A DNA stretch of 32,050 nt from Synechococcales cyanobacterium SupBloom_Metag_052 (GTDB taxonomy: Bacteria; Cyanobacteriota; Cyanobacteriia; PCC-6307; Cyanobiaceae). Under the pieces are notes generated by a model. It worked only from the letters and a program-made list of their open reading frames with translations. It was not told where the DNA came from and did no database searches. Shown in pieces: positions 7,093 through 14,460 of the stretch; within the stretch, counting starts at the first letter, position 1, and the number at the start of each line of letters is the position of its first letter. The position numbers and the translations under genes are program-made. The stretch is from positions 1 to 32,050 of the forward strand of contig JAEMQZ010000013.1 of NCBI GenBank assembly GCA_016463595.1. Reading direction: 5' to 3'.

Positions 7093-8619
7093 ATGTCCAA
7101 CCAATCCTTCGCACTCAGCTTTGGCGCCACTCCCCTTCTAGACAATCCGGTTAGCTACAAGGTAGGTAATGATGAGTCCAGCCTAAACCTTGTGATCAGC
7201 GCCTGTTACCGGCATGTCTTCGGTAACACCATGCCGATGGAAAGCGAGCGCCTCGAATCGGCTGAATCGCAACTGAAGCATGGCAGCCTAACGGTCAAAG
7301 AATTCGTTCGCTCCCTCGCGAAGTCGTCTTTCTACCGCTCACGCTTCTATGAAGCCGTGGCGCCCCATCGTTGCGTTGAATTGTCCATCAAGCATCTACT
7401 GGGCCGCCCGCCAGTGGATGAGGCAGAAGTGAGCGCCGAAGTGGCAAGGATTGCTAGCGCCGGCTTTGACGCGAGCATCGATGCCCTGATTGATTCCGAA
7501 GAGTACGGACGTTCATTCGGAGACGACACGGCCCCCTACATCCGCACTTGGAACAGCCCTGCCGGCTCACCCCAATCGGCCTTCAATCGCATCGCCGCCC
7601 TCGAGCAGAACTTTGCTGGCAGCGATTCCGCGATTGGCTCCAAGAGTAAGCTCCTCGTCAGTCTGGCCAGGAATCAGCCCATCTCGATTAGTGTCCCCAC
7701 CCAGGTGTATCGGGCCCAGAGTTTTGGCGGTTTCGGAGGAACTGAAACGGGTCGCACAACCTTTACGCCTGTAAGCCGTAGCAGCAGCGATGGAGGAGAT
7801 TCCGTGCCGCTGCGTGGCGATCTGTATGTGGGATTCGGACTCGGCCAACGCAGCCAGGAAATCTTCCAACGGGTCCCGGGAGACACCGCCGATCAAATTC
7901 AGGGGTTGCTCCGGGCAACCTACCGCCAAGTGATGGGCAACCCCCATCTCATGGAAAGCGAAAGGGTAATCAGCGCCGAAAGCAAGTTCGCCGAAGGCTA
8001 TCTCAGCACCCGAGAGTTGGTGCGGGCTATTGCCTGTTCGCCTGAATATCGTCGTCGCTTCTTCGAAAGCAATGCTCCCTATCGCTTCGTAGAACTCAAC
8101 TTCAAGCACCTGCTCGGACGCGCGCCTGCTAGCCAGGCCGAGCTGAGCGAGCACATCCAACGGCTAGCCGTTGAAGGCTACGAAGCGGAAATCAGCAGCT
8201 ACCTAGATGGCTCAGAATACCAACAGTGGTTTGGCGAACACACTGTTCCATTCGCCCGGATCCAAACGGAGAATGGCCGCAACCAGATTGGCTTTAATCG
8301 TCACTTGGCACTGGTGCAGGGCTTCTCCAGTAGCGACAGCGTGCAAAGTTCCTCCAGCTTGGTAACTTCGTTGGGTGCCAAGGCTCTGCCAGGCGGCTGG
8401 AGCACCACCACCGTACGTCTGAACCGCCGCTCCGCCTTCAGCGGCTCGGTTGACCCCACCACAAAACGGTATCGGATTGCCGTTCAGGCGCAACCCGCAG
8501 GTGGCCGCCAACGCACACCTAACGCCAGCTACCTCGTTTCTGGCAAGGACATGACCACCCAATTGGCCTACATCCACCGCCGTGGCGGACGCATCATTTC
8601 AATCACTGAAGTTGCCTAA
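7093..8619 (+). CDS. Two-domain phycobilisome rod linker (CpeD position)
   Basis: A fused linker of 508 residues. The first PBS linker domain spans roughly residues 20-160 (CYRHVFGNTMPMESER, CVELSIKHLLGRPP). A glycine/serine-rich spacer follows at about 200-285. The second PBS domain spans about 290-420 (TYRQVMGNPHLMESER, FVELNFKHLLGRAP, EISSYLDGSEYQQWFG). A C-terminal CpcD-like domain lies at about 455-508 (YRIAVQAQPAGG, YIHRRGGRIISITEVA). Only one CpcD domain remains, so the first unit has lost its own. A rod linker with two PBS domains could join two hexamer interfaces. The frame is open to 6991, but MSNQSFALSFGA at 7093 is the sensible start. It occupies the cpeD place in the operon. Large two-domain linkers have been reported from marine Synechococcus, so the form may not be new. 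Confidence 0.83.
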   Translation: MSNQSFALSFGATPLLDNPVSYKVGNDESSLNLVISACYRHVFGNTMPMESERLESAESQLKHGSLTVKEFVRSLAKSSFYRSRFYEAVAPHRCVELSIKHLLGRPPVDEAEVSAEVARIASAGFDASIDALIDSEEYGRSFGDDTAPYIRTWNSPAGSPQSAFNRIAALEQNFAGSDSAIGSKSKLLVSLARNQPISISVPTQVYRAQSFGGFGGTETGRTTFTPVSRSSSDGGDSVPLRGDLYVGFGLGQRSQEIFQRVPGDTADQIQGLLRATYRQVMGNPHLMESERVISAESKFAEGYLSTRELVRAIACSPEYRRRFFESNAPYRFVELNFKHLLGRAPASQAELSEHIQRLAVEGYEAEISSYLDGSEYQQWFGEHTVPFARIQTENGRNQIGFNRHLALVQGFSSSDSVQSSSSLVTSLGAKALPGGWSTTTVRLNRRSAFSGSVDPTTKRYRIAVQAQPAGGRQRTPNASYLVSGKDMTTQLAYIHRRGGRIISITEVA

Positions 8620-8688
8620 GTAAGCACAGCTATTCTGCCTGCTCCTATTGCAACACTCGTTTCTCCCTTTGCTGTTTTCTCCCTGGCA

Positions 8689-9429
8689 ATGACATTCACG
8701 CTCACCACCTCATCAGTGCAAGACCAAGCCCACGCCCAGGACGTACTGCGGGCTGCCTACCGACAAGTGTTTGGCAATGCGCACTTGATGGAAGAGCAGC
8801 TGGTTGCGACCGCTGAAAGCCAATTTCTCCAAGGTGATCTCACCGTTCAGGGACTAATTTCCGCCCTTGCTTGTTCAGACACTTATCGCAGCCTGTTTCT
8901 CGAGAAAAATGGTCCCTATCGGTTCGTTGAACTCAACTTCAAACATCTGCTGGGCCGAGCACCACGCAACCAAGCAGAACTGAGCGAGCATGTTCAGCGA
9001 CTGGCCGCTGAAGGGTATCAAGCCGAAATCGACAGCTACGTGTATTCCACTGAGTACGGCGATGCCTTCGGTTTCGACAGCGTTCCTTACTGGCGTACCA
9101 CAGCTACCACCACTGGAGAAAGCAATCTCACCTATGTGCGCTCCCTGAGTCTAAGAGGTGATTCCGCTGGCTTTGATGGGGGTAAACGGCCGATCCTAAA
9201 AGCAAGCCTTGCAACGGGTTCAGCGCCGGCTTCTGCTACTCGTGGCAACCGGGGAGCAAGTTCAAGCCGCAATCAACGTCGCTATCGCATCTGCTGGAGC
9301 ACGTTGTCGCCAACCGGAGTGAACCGCCGAGCTGTGCAAGTGTCCGTTGTCCCCTATGGCAGCCTCACCTCAACACTACAGAGTGTGCAACGGCGCGGCG
9401 GTTCAATTCTGTCCGTAACAAATGGCTGA
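8689..9429 (+). CDS. cpeE: Phycoerythrin rod linker, CpeE type
   Basis: A 246-residue linker with a PBS domain at about residues 15-145 (AAYRQVFGNAHLMEE, YRFVELNFKHLLGRAP, EIDSYVYSTEYGDAFGFDSVPY) and a C-terminal CpcD-like domain at about 190-246 (RYRICWSTLSP, VQRRGGSILSVTNG). It closely resembles the C-terminal half of the neighbouring two-domain linker, including FVELNFKHLLGRAP followed by QAELSEH, so the two arose by tandem duplication. Its place as third linker before cpeS and cpeT matches cpeE. It probably sits at the outer part of the rods. The exact linker number (CpeD versus CpeE) is an assignment by order. Confidence 0.78.
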   Translation: MTFTLTTSSVQDQAHAQDVLRAAYRQVFGNAHLMEEQLVATAESQFLQGDLTVQGLISALACSDTYRSLFLEKNGPYRFVELNFKHLLGRAPRNQAELSEHVQRLAAEGYQAEIDSYVYSTEYGDAFGFDSVPYWRTTATTTGESNLTYVRSLSLRGDSAGFDGGKRPILKASLATGSAPASATRGNRGASSSRNQRRYRICWSTLSPTGVNRRAVQVSVVPYGSLTSTLQSVQRRGGSILSVTNG

Positions 9430-9459
9430 ACGGCACCTTTTAAACTCCTAGCTTGGTTC

Positions 9460-9708
9460 ATGGTGGGACAGTCAATGGCGTTTGACCGAAAGGCAGACAA
9501 CTTGGCGCTTCCCACCATATCCCTATCTCCTTTATCCGACATGCAATCCCAGTCTCAGTTCGCACCGGTCGTCCCATCCAGAATGAGCAAGGCCAGCTCC
9601 GCTGAGGCAAGGGACCTAATGATCAACAGCCTGGTCCACATGGTGCAGGCCGCCCGCCCGGAAACGGAGAGGCTCGCCCAACTCCCCCAATTAATGTATG
9701 AGCATTGA
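9460..9708 (+). CDS. Small hypothetical protein between cpeE and cpeS
   Basis: Not recognised. The longest frame has 82 residues and overlaps the cpeS start by 11 bases in another frame. Internal starts at 9475 and 9541 are also possible; the last gives a 55-residue protein beginning MQSQSQFAPVV. The C-terminal part (SSAEARDLMINSLVHMVQAARPETERLAQLP) looks helical and amphipathic. No signal peptide or membrane segment is seen. Its location within the linker-lyase operon, with a coupling overlap to cpeS, suggests that it is expressed with phycoerythrin genes. It could still be a chance frame in the leader of cpeS. Confidence 0.45.
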   Translation: MVGQSMAFDRKADNLALPTISLSPLSDMQSQSQFAPVVPSRMSKASSAEARDLMINSLVHMVQAARPETERLAQLPQLMYEH

Positions 9709-10231
9709 GCAGTTCGTTGCCCGTTCGGAGGGGCAATGGCGGTCGATGCGTTCAGCGCACGCTCTGGCCTTTAAACAGTTTGAGGATGTCATAAGCACTA
9801 TCAAGATCGAACGCCTAGCTAGTAATAATCAAGACGTAGTGGATTACCTGGCATTGCAGTCTATTGCTCCTGGCAGCATTTCCAGCCCTTTTCAGATGAC
9901 TTGGCAGGCAGAGTCAGATTGGGAACCCGATGATGCCACGGCAGTTTCTCAAGGCACCTGCATCCTGATTCCGCTTCCAGAAACCGAACGAACGGGACAA
10001 CTGCTGCGCAGCACAGGCTATGCAGAAGCAGAGTCTGCAGTCTCATCCTATAATTTTCTAGACGACGGCACATTTATCCTCAAGACTGTCTATAGCCAGT
10101 CAATTGCAGAGGAACGCATCTGGTTTCTTTCTGAGCACGTGCGTTGCCGATCATCGGTTCTGCGTACATCAGAGGGATCGGGCATATTGCAGACTTCCTT
10201 CAGTTCAGAAATCAGAAGAATAGAGAATTGA
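9698..10231 (+). CDS. cpeS: Bilin lyase, CpeS/CpcS family
   Basis: A lipocalin-like chromophore lyase of 177 residues that attaches bilin to the Cys82 position of phycobiliproteins; CpeS enzymes act on beta-phycoerythrin Cys82. The N terminus MSIEQFVARSEGQWRSMRSAHALAFKQ is diagnostic for the family. The later segment EERIWFLSEHVRCRSSVLRT matches the conserved IWF..x..R.R.S.. strand. It follows the CpeE-type linker and precedes CpeT four bases downstream (stop 10231, start 10235), as in cpeCDESTR operons. A second family member of a different subtype lies at 17652. CpcS specificity cannot be excluded without a phylogeny. Confidence 0.87.
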   Translation: MSIEQFVARSEGQWRSMRSAHALAFKQFEDVISTIKIERLASNNQDVVDYLALQSIAPGSISSPFQMTWQAESDWEPDDATAVSQGTCILIPLPETERTGQLLRSTGYAEAESAVSSYNFLDDGTFILKTVYSQSIAEERIWFLSEHVRCRSSVLRTSEGSGILQTSFSSEIRRIEN

Positions 10232-10234
10232 CTC

Positions 10235-10855
10235 ATGAACTCTGCATCCATATTACACTTCGCTCAAACCATTTCAGGCTGCTTCAGCAACCATCAACAG
10301 GCCCAGGCAGAACCATCCAAGTTCTCCCATATCAACATTTTTTTTCGCCCCTTTCCATGGGAGGCTTTTCATGGCCCTTGGTTTTACTCTGAGCAGAGTT
10401 ATGATTATGATCCTTGGCGGCCATACCGCCAGGGTATGCATCATTTGATCGTTGCAGATGACCATCTTCTGATGCTCAACTTTGGCCTTCGCAACGGAAT
10501 TCGCGCAGCCGGAGCAGGATCTCGGCCCGAATTACTGTCTGGCATCGTTGCAGAGGATCTGCTGCCCCGTCCAGGCTGTGCGATGGTCTTTCGCCAGAAG
10601 CAAGATGGTTCTTTCTGCGGTGAAGTAGAGCCGGGTTGCAAGTGCCTGATTCCCCGCGATGGTCAGCTGACCTATCTGGTTAGCGAAGTAGAGTTTGGTG
10701 AGGATCACTGGGTGAGCCGAGATCGCGGCTTTGACCCCAGTACCCACGCCTATCTCTGGGGAGCTGAGAATGGACCCCTACGCTTTAGTCGATCGCATCG
10801 CTATGGCGACCATCTCGATGAAGGCTGGCTCCAGAATGATCATGCAACCAGCTGA
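10235..10855 (+). CDS. cpeT: Bilin lyase, CpeT/CpcT family
   Basis: A 206-residue lyase of the T family, which attaches bilin to the C-terminal beta-chain cysteine (Cys153 in CpcB, Cys165-type in CpeB, here Cys167). The core signature is present: FFRPFPWEAFHGPWFYSEQ then YDYDPWRPYRQGMH. The C-terminal half contains VSEVEFGEDHWVSRDRGFDP. It starts four bases after cpeS and is followed five bases later by the CpeR-like gene, so the three are almost surely one transcript. Its operon place favours phycoerythrin (CpeT). With no other T-type lyase in the window, it might also serve CpcB Cys153. Confidence 0.87.
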   Translation: MNSASILHFAQTISGCFSNHQQAQAEPSKFSHINIFFRPFPWEAFHGPWFYSEQSYDYDPWRPYRQGMHHLIVADDHLLMLNFGLRNGIRAAGAGSRPELLSGIVAEDLLPRPGCAMVFRQKQDGSFCGEVEPGCKCLIPRDGQLTYLVSEVEFGEDHWVSRDRGFDPSTHAYLWGAENGPLRFSRSHRYGDHLDEGWLQNDHATS

Positions 10856-10860
10856 TTAAG

Positions 10861-11172
10861 ATGGCTACAAAGAGCCCACAGCATCAGCTGGAAAGCTGGA
10901 TTCGATCGCAGCATCTTATCTGCCGCGGGACTGACTTTATCTTTGAGACAGTTGATCAATCTTTGATCGAGCGCTTCGAAGTCTGTCTGCTTTCTTTAGG
11001 GGGTGAGGTCATCTCAATACGGGAAGTAGGTGCCTGGCCGATGGGACCAAAGCGAACTTTTAAGATTCTACGAGCTGTGGCAAAGGTTCCACGACCTGCC
11101 GGTCACGCGATCGTGAGCTATTGGGCAAGTAATGGAAGCACAAAGACACGTTTTTCAGAAATCAGCGAGTAA
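10861..11172 (+). CDS. cpeR: CpeR-like phycoerythrin activator
   Basis: A 103-residue protein that resembles CpeR, the green-light-associated activator needed for cpeBA transcription in some chromatically acclimating cyanobacteria. Segments supporting this are WIRSQHLICRGTDFIFET and IERFEVCLLSLGGEVISI followed by WPMGPKRTFKILRA. It has no obvious helix-turn-helix, as is true of the family as I recall it. It is the last gene of a cpeC-D-E-S-T-R order and starts five bases after cpeT. Its end overlaps the end of the convergent cpeY by 18 bases. Identification relies on remembered motifs and synteny, not a database search. Confidence 0.7.
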   Translation: MATKSPQHQLESWIRSQHLICRGTDFIFETVDQSLIERFEVCLLSLGGEVISIREVGAWPMGPKRTFKILRAVAKVPRPAGHAIVSYWASNGSTKTRFSEISE

Positions 11173-12501
11173 TCCAGCAACCTGTCGTTTCTTGCTCTCA
11201 ACAAAAGTGCTTGGATCATTAGTCTTGATATGTAAATGCACAAGTTGAGTGCCGATGGACAGTCCCATTGTGATCATCTGGGCAACCGCCATCCATGACG
11301 CATAGCGGCATTCCCAGTTCGACTCCACCGCAGGATCGAGCAGTTGAGCAAGAGGAGCATTTAATCGTTCGGGCTGAAGATGTAACAAGGCGAGAATGGC
11401 CGCTGGGCGGGACTTGCTAAACTGCGGTCGACGGTTGAAAATGGTAGCTTCACAATAGCTTTCTACCTTAGCCTTTTCGGCCCCCCAGTTTGCCACCATG
11501 GCAAATAGGCGAATAAAGAAATAGTGAGCTCCGTAGTCATTGTGGGCCTCTTCCAGCCAACGCTGCTCGAGCAGGGGCCATAGTTGCTCGCCTGATTCGC
11601 AGGCAAGTGTTTGCAAGGCGAGATAGCAGCGACTAAAATCCGTACCAAAAAACTCATTAATTAAAAACAAATTCTCTTGCTTTTCGCCATAGCTATGGAC
11701 AAGCTGAAGGCTCTCAGGGCTGTCCAATAGCAGCGAATCAAGTGTATCCAAGAGCGCTAGGCCGTTGCTCAGAGGCTGCGCCTCGGGCCAGAGCAAACGC
11801 ACCGCCCGCATCCGAAATACTGGCGAAACAGGGGCGCACAAAACCTCCTCAAGCAGCTCTTGTGCGCCAGCATCAATCACATCTTGAATAGCCGACTGCC
11901 GGTCCATCTGATTCGGCAGAAAAAGCTGTTCACCAAGGCTCGAGATCCGATCTCTTGATCCGCCCAGAGAGGCCACAGCGGCGATAGCTGCCCCACGAAC
12001 TCCTGGCCTGTCATCATCCTGGAGAGCGCTGATCTCAGGCAGTGCTTGCACGACCCTTAGGCCGGCCAAACTCTGAATGAGCACACGACGATTCTGACGG
12101 CAGTCTGCCAATAAGGCCACCATCTGATTGATGATCCCTTGATCCTGGCAGCCCAACTGCTGTAAGGCCCAAGCTGCATTCTCCACCAAGTAATGATCGT
12201 CACTGATCAGGCACTTGCCAATGCTCTTAATCGCATCTTTACAACCAAGCCGTGCCAGCACCTCCACGGCTTTGCGTTTGGCGAGCTGGGTTGCTTGCGT
12301 ATCGTCTTCCTCTGCGAGCAGCACAAGCAAGGCCTGTTCCGATTGCCTGCCGGGAAAGTTGAGCAATTGGGCCGCCGCCATGTAGCGATCACTGCTTGAC
12401 TCCAATTCTGCCACTGGTAAAGACAGAATCCGCAAGGACTCTGCCTGATCAAGGCCCGGATGGATGTTATTAAAGCGGCTCGAACTCACGAACTCGTTCA
12501 T
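11155..12501 (-). CDS. cpeY: Phycoerythrin bilin lyase subunit, CpeY type (HEAT repeats)
   Basis: A 448-residue protein of the E/F-type bilin lyase class. HEAT-like helical repeats cover about residues 35-210 (KRKAVEVLARLGCKDAI, VENAAWALQQLGCQD, GVRGAAIAAVASLGG). The long C-terminal region (about 220-448) is typical of CpeY rather than CpcE, which is near 280 residues. CpeY, helped by CpeZ, attaches PEB to Cys82 of alpha-phycoerythrin. ASSDRY-like N-terminal text (ELESSSDRYMAAAQLLNFPG) also fits. It faces cpeR tail to tail with an 18-base overlap, so transcription of the two may interfere. The lyase specificity is an assignment from length and context. Confidence 0.8.
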   Translation of the reverse strand: MNEFVSSSRFNNIHPGLDQAESLRILSLPVAELESSSDRYMAAAQLLNFPGRQSEQALLVLLAEEDDTQATQLAKRKAVEVLARLGCKDAIKSIGKCLISDDHYLVENAAWALQQLGCQDQGIINQMVALLADCRQNRRVLIQSLAGLRVVQALPEISALQDDDRPGVRGAAIAAVASLGGSRDRISSLGEQLFLPNQMDRQSAIQDVIDAGAQELLEEVLCAPVSPVFRMRAVRLLWPEAQPLSNGLALLDTLDSLLLDSPESLQLVHSYGEKQENLFLINEFFGTDFSRCYLALQTLACESGEQLWPLLEQRWLEEAHNDYGAHYFFIRLFAMVANWGAEKAKVESYCEATIFNRRPQFSKSRPAAILALLHLQPERLNAPLAQLLDPAVESNWECRYASWMAVAQMITMGLSIGTQLVHLHIKTNDPSTFVESKKRQVAGLLADF

Positions 12502-12629
12502 CCTTGATTACACCGCTCATTATCCCATGCGCTACCGATCAAAGCAGCGCGTGGCAGATGTCAGAATGTGTAGCGATTGGCGAGCCCAATCGGCTTGAGA
12601 GACAATCCAAGTAAGATCCCTGCGTAAGC
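12502..12629. promoter_or_regulatory. Divergent intergenic region between cpeY and the CpcD-domain gene
   Basis: 128 bases between two divergent starts. It must contain the start signals for cpeY on the minus strand and probably for the small gene on the plus strand. No certain hexamers or operators were identified by eye. Confidence 0.3.
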
Positions 12630-12962
12630 ATGGGCATCCTGGTGAATCAGATATTTTATGTGAGCGTTGTCGGATCCTTGAAAGGTGGCCACGTCGCTTG
12701 CAGAACCATTCGAGTGCCACTGCAAAAGCTGAGTGTCGTGATGCATGGGCTTCATCACCAGGGAATGAGGGTTGCCGATGTGACTGGCCTGATTCACGCC
12801 CGGGCTGATCTCGGTGCTGCCCCCCAGCCAGCTTCAGCGCCGCAGAATGTCGAAGCCCTGCCCTCCCCCAACACTGATCGGGCGGAACCTGGTCAACCCA
12901 AGGAGACGAAGCGCGTAAGCCAGCGCACGACCAAGCCCGCCTCCCGAAGCAAGCGGACCTAA
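12630..12962 (+). CDS. Small protein with CpcD-like domain and basic tail
   Basis: A 110-residue protein. Residues 10-52 (YVSVVGSLKGG, RTIRVPLQKLSVVMHGLHHQG, RVADVTG) follow the pattern of the CpcD/FNR-type linker domain: a beta strand, a variable turn, then VPxxxLxxxMxxxxxxGxxIxxI. Beyond about residue 60 it has a disordered tail rich in Pro, Ala, Lys and Arg that ends in RTTKPASRSKRT. A free CpcD domain normally caps rod ends, which suggests a rod-cap or assembly factor with an added charged tail. It ends ten bases from the end of the convergent 144-residue gene. It is not named. The match to CpcD is by eye and could be superficial. Confidence 0.55.
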   Translation: MGILVNQIFYVSVVGSLKGGHVACRTIRVPLQKLSVVMHGLHHQGMRVADVTGLIHARADLGAAPQPASAPQNVEALPSPNTDRAEPGQPKETKRVSQRTTKPASRSKRT

Positions 12963-12984
12963 AGCCGTTCCACTAGAGCGGCTT
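12962..12984. terminator. Possible bidirectional hairpin between convergent genes
   Basis: AAGCCG and CGGCTT form a six-base inverted repeat around an 11-base loop, straddling the ends of two convergent genes at 12962 and 12973. There is no clear T tract, so termination is only possible. Confidence 0.25.
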
Positions 12985-13407
12985 GTAGAGCACCTCAAAA
13001 ACGCCATCGGCTGGACGGCCAGCCTTCAGCTGTTCCCATTGAATGCCCTCAAGAAAAGCATCTGGGTCAGGAGTTTCGACGACGTCGACCCCCCAGGAGC
13101 CCAAACCGAGTGGTGAAGAGCTGGCTGCCGGTGTGTCCTTGCGCCCTCCTAGCGCAAGAATCCCATGGTCGACCCGATGGCCATGGTCGCTACGCAGGGA
13201 GGCCCACCCTGCCACCAGTTCCTCCGCAAAACGGGGGGCGTCCAGCGGGCTCTCAAGCCGCAGTCGCCAGTGCGGGTGGGAGAGCGCTTCGGCAGAGGTG
13301 ACCGATGGACAGAATCGTTGCAACCCTGCCGCCAATTGCAACCCATCCCAGGGGGGGCAAAATTCACTCACCACCTGCAGGTTGTGGGAGACCAAGAAGG
13401 TGGTCAT
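12973..13407 (-). CDS. Hypothetical protein within the phycoerythrin cluster
   Basis: Not recognised. 144 residues, soluble, no signal peptide or membrane helix. The N-terminal half (MTTFLVSHNLQVVSEFC, HPHWRLRLESP) suggests an alternating alpha/beta fold; the middle has a Gly/Ser-rich loop. Codon use and composition are like its neighbours, which supports a real gene. The start lies only 21 bases from the assigned start of the CpeF-like gene on the other strand, so at least one start may be set too far upstream. Its position among cpeY, cpeF, cpeZ and cpeBA suggests a role in phycoerythrin maturation, but this rests on context alone. Confidence 0.6.
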   Translation of the reverse strand: MTTFLVSHNLQVVSEFCPPWDGLQLAAGLQRFCPSVTSAEALSHPHWRLRLESPLDAPRFAEELVAGWASLRSDHGHRVDHGILALGGRKDTPAASSSPLGLGSWGVDVVETPDPDAFLEGIQWEQLKAGRPADGVFEVLYKPL

Positions 13408-13428
13408 TACTTTTTTTCGTTGGAGCTT

Positions 13429-14421
13429 ATGTTACGAGCAGCCACGCCAGCCGGGTGGCGACTGGCTCTGCGTCAAGAATGGGCCCTGGACTGCCACAGC
13501 GCCTTGATCCACCAGACTCCGCCATTAACGCCAGTATCTGCGGCCATTTCCCTCAGTGAAGAGGAAGCTGCCCTTTTGGCTGCGGAGCTGAAGCAGCAGT
13601 TGCGCTGCGGAGATCGCCCCCCCGGGGACCAGGAGTTGATCCAGAAGATGGTGGCGGGGCTCGGCGATCCACGCGGCCTGATGCGGCTCACCTTTGCCGA
13701 GAGTCTCGGTGCCGTTGGTCCCGCAGCCGTTCCGGCTCTGTGCCAGGCCCTGCGAACCCACGCCAACGTGACCGTGCGCCGTGCCGCCGCCAAAACCCTC
13801 ACCCTGATCGGGGATCCAGTTGCCCTCCCTGATCTCCTCGCTGCCCTTCTCAATGATCCCGATCCGGTGGTGCAAGGATCTGCCGTGGGTGCCATGGCCG
13901 CCACGGGTGAGTGCGCCGTGGAGGCTCTGATCGCTGTTCTCTCCAATGCCGAAAGCACCAGCATGCACCTGGGTTTGGCCAGCTGGGGTCTGGCTTTCGT
14001 CGGCGCCAGGGCGCCAGAAGCCCTGCGCCGAGCAGCCCGTTCTGCCGACACTGAAGTGCGTACGGCCGCGATTGCGGCCCTTGGTGAGCAGATCCAGAGC
14101 CTGGACGACGAGCAGGCCCGGGTGCTGGTAATCGAGGCCCTCGCCGATCCGGCTGACCAGGTGCGCGCCGAGGCCGCCACCCTTTTGGGGAAGCTGCATG
14201 ATCCGATCTGGGCCTCACCGCTCCTGCAGCCCCTGCTGAGAGACAGTGCTGAGCAAGTGCGCAAGAATGCGGCCCTTTCGTTGATGAAGCTGCGAGCCCT
14301 CGATGCCATCACCGAGCTGGAGGTTGCCCTGGCAGCAGAAGCCAGCGACCAAGTCAAGCCTGTGCTGCAGGTCTCACTTCAGCAGCTGCGCAACCATCAA
14401 CAAGCCGTTGACGACCGTTGA
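13429..14421 (+). CDS. cpeF: Bilin lyase, CpeF/MpeV-like (HEAT repeats)
   Basis: A 330-residue HEAT-repeat protein of the E/F bilin lyase class. Repeats run from about residue 75 to 320 (LMRLTFAESLGAVGPAAVPAL, VRRAAAKTLTLIGDPVALPDL, VRAEAATLLGKLHDP, VRKNAALSLMKLRALDAI). CpeF, called MpeV-like in marine strains, attaches the doubly linked PEB to beta-phycoerythrin Cys50/Cys61; both cysteines are present in the CpeB of this window. The length is close to that family and the place between cpeY and cpeZ fits. The open frame runs back to 13165, but that part overlaps the antisense gene; ATG 13429 is used although its GGAG is only three bases away. Specificity is uncertain. Confidence 0.65.
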   Translation: MLRAATPAGWRLALRQEWALDCHSALIHQTPPLTPVSAAISLSEEEAALLAAELKQQLRCGDRPPGDQELIQKMVAGLGDPRGLMRLTFAESLGAVGPAAVPALCQALRTHANVTVRRAAAKTLTLIGDPVALPDLLAALLNDPDPVVQGSAVGAMAATGECAVEALIAVLSNAESTSMHLGLASWGLAFVGARAPEALRRAARSADTEVRTAAIAALGEQIQSLDDEQARVLVIEALADPADQVRAEAATLLGKLHDPIWASPLLQPLLRDSAEQVRKNAALSLMKLRALDAITELEVALAAEASDQVKPVLQVSLQQLRNHQQAVDDR

Positions 14422-14460
14422 CGACTGGCTGAACGCCCGTGTGATCGTTGAATGTGAGAT

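Noticed and set aside
12561-12797. Minus-strand frame over the CpcD-domain gene
   Set aside because: The plus-strand frame has the better match to a known domain pattern and codon character.
13165-13428. N-terminal extension of the CpeF-like frame
   Set aside because: It is antisense to the 144-residue gene and is not helical-repeat in character.
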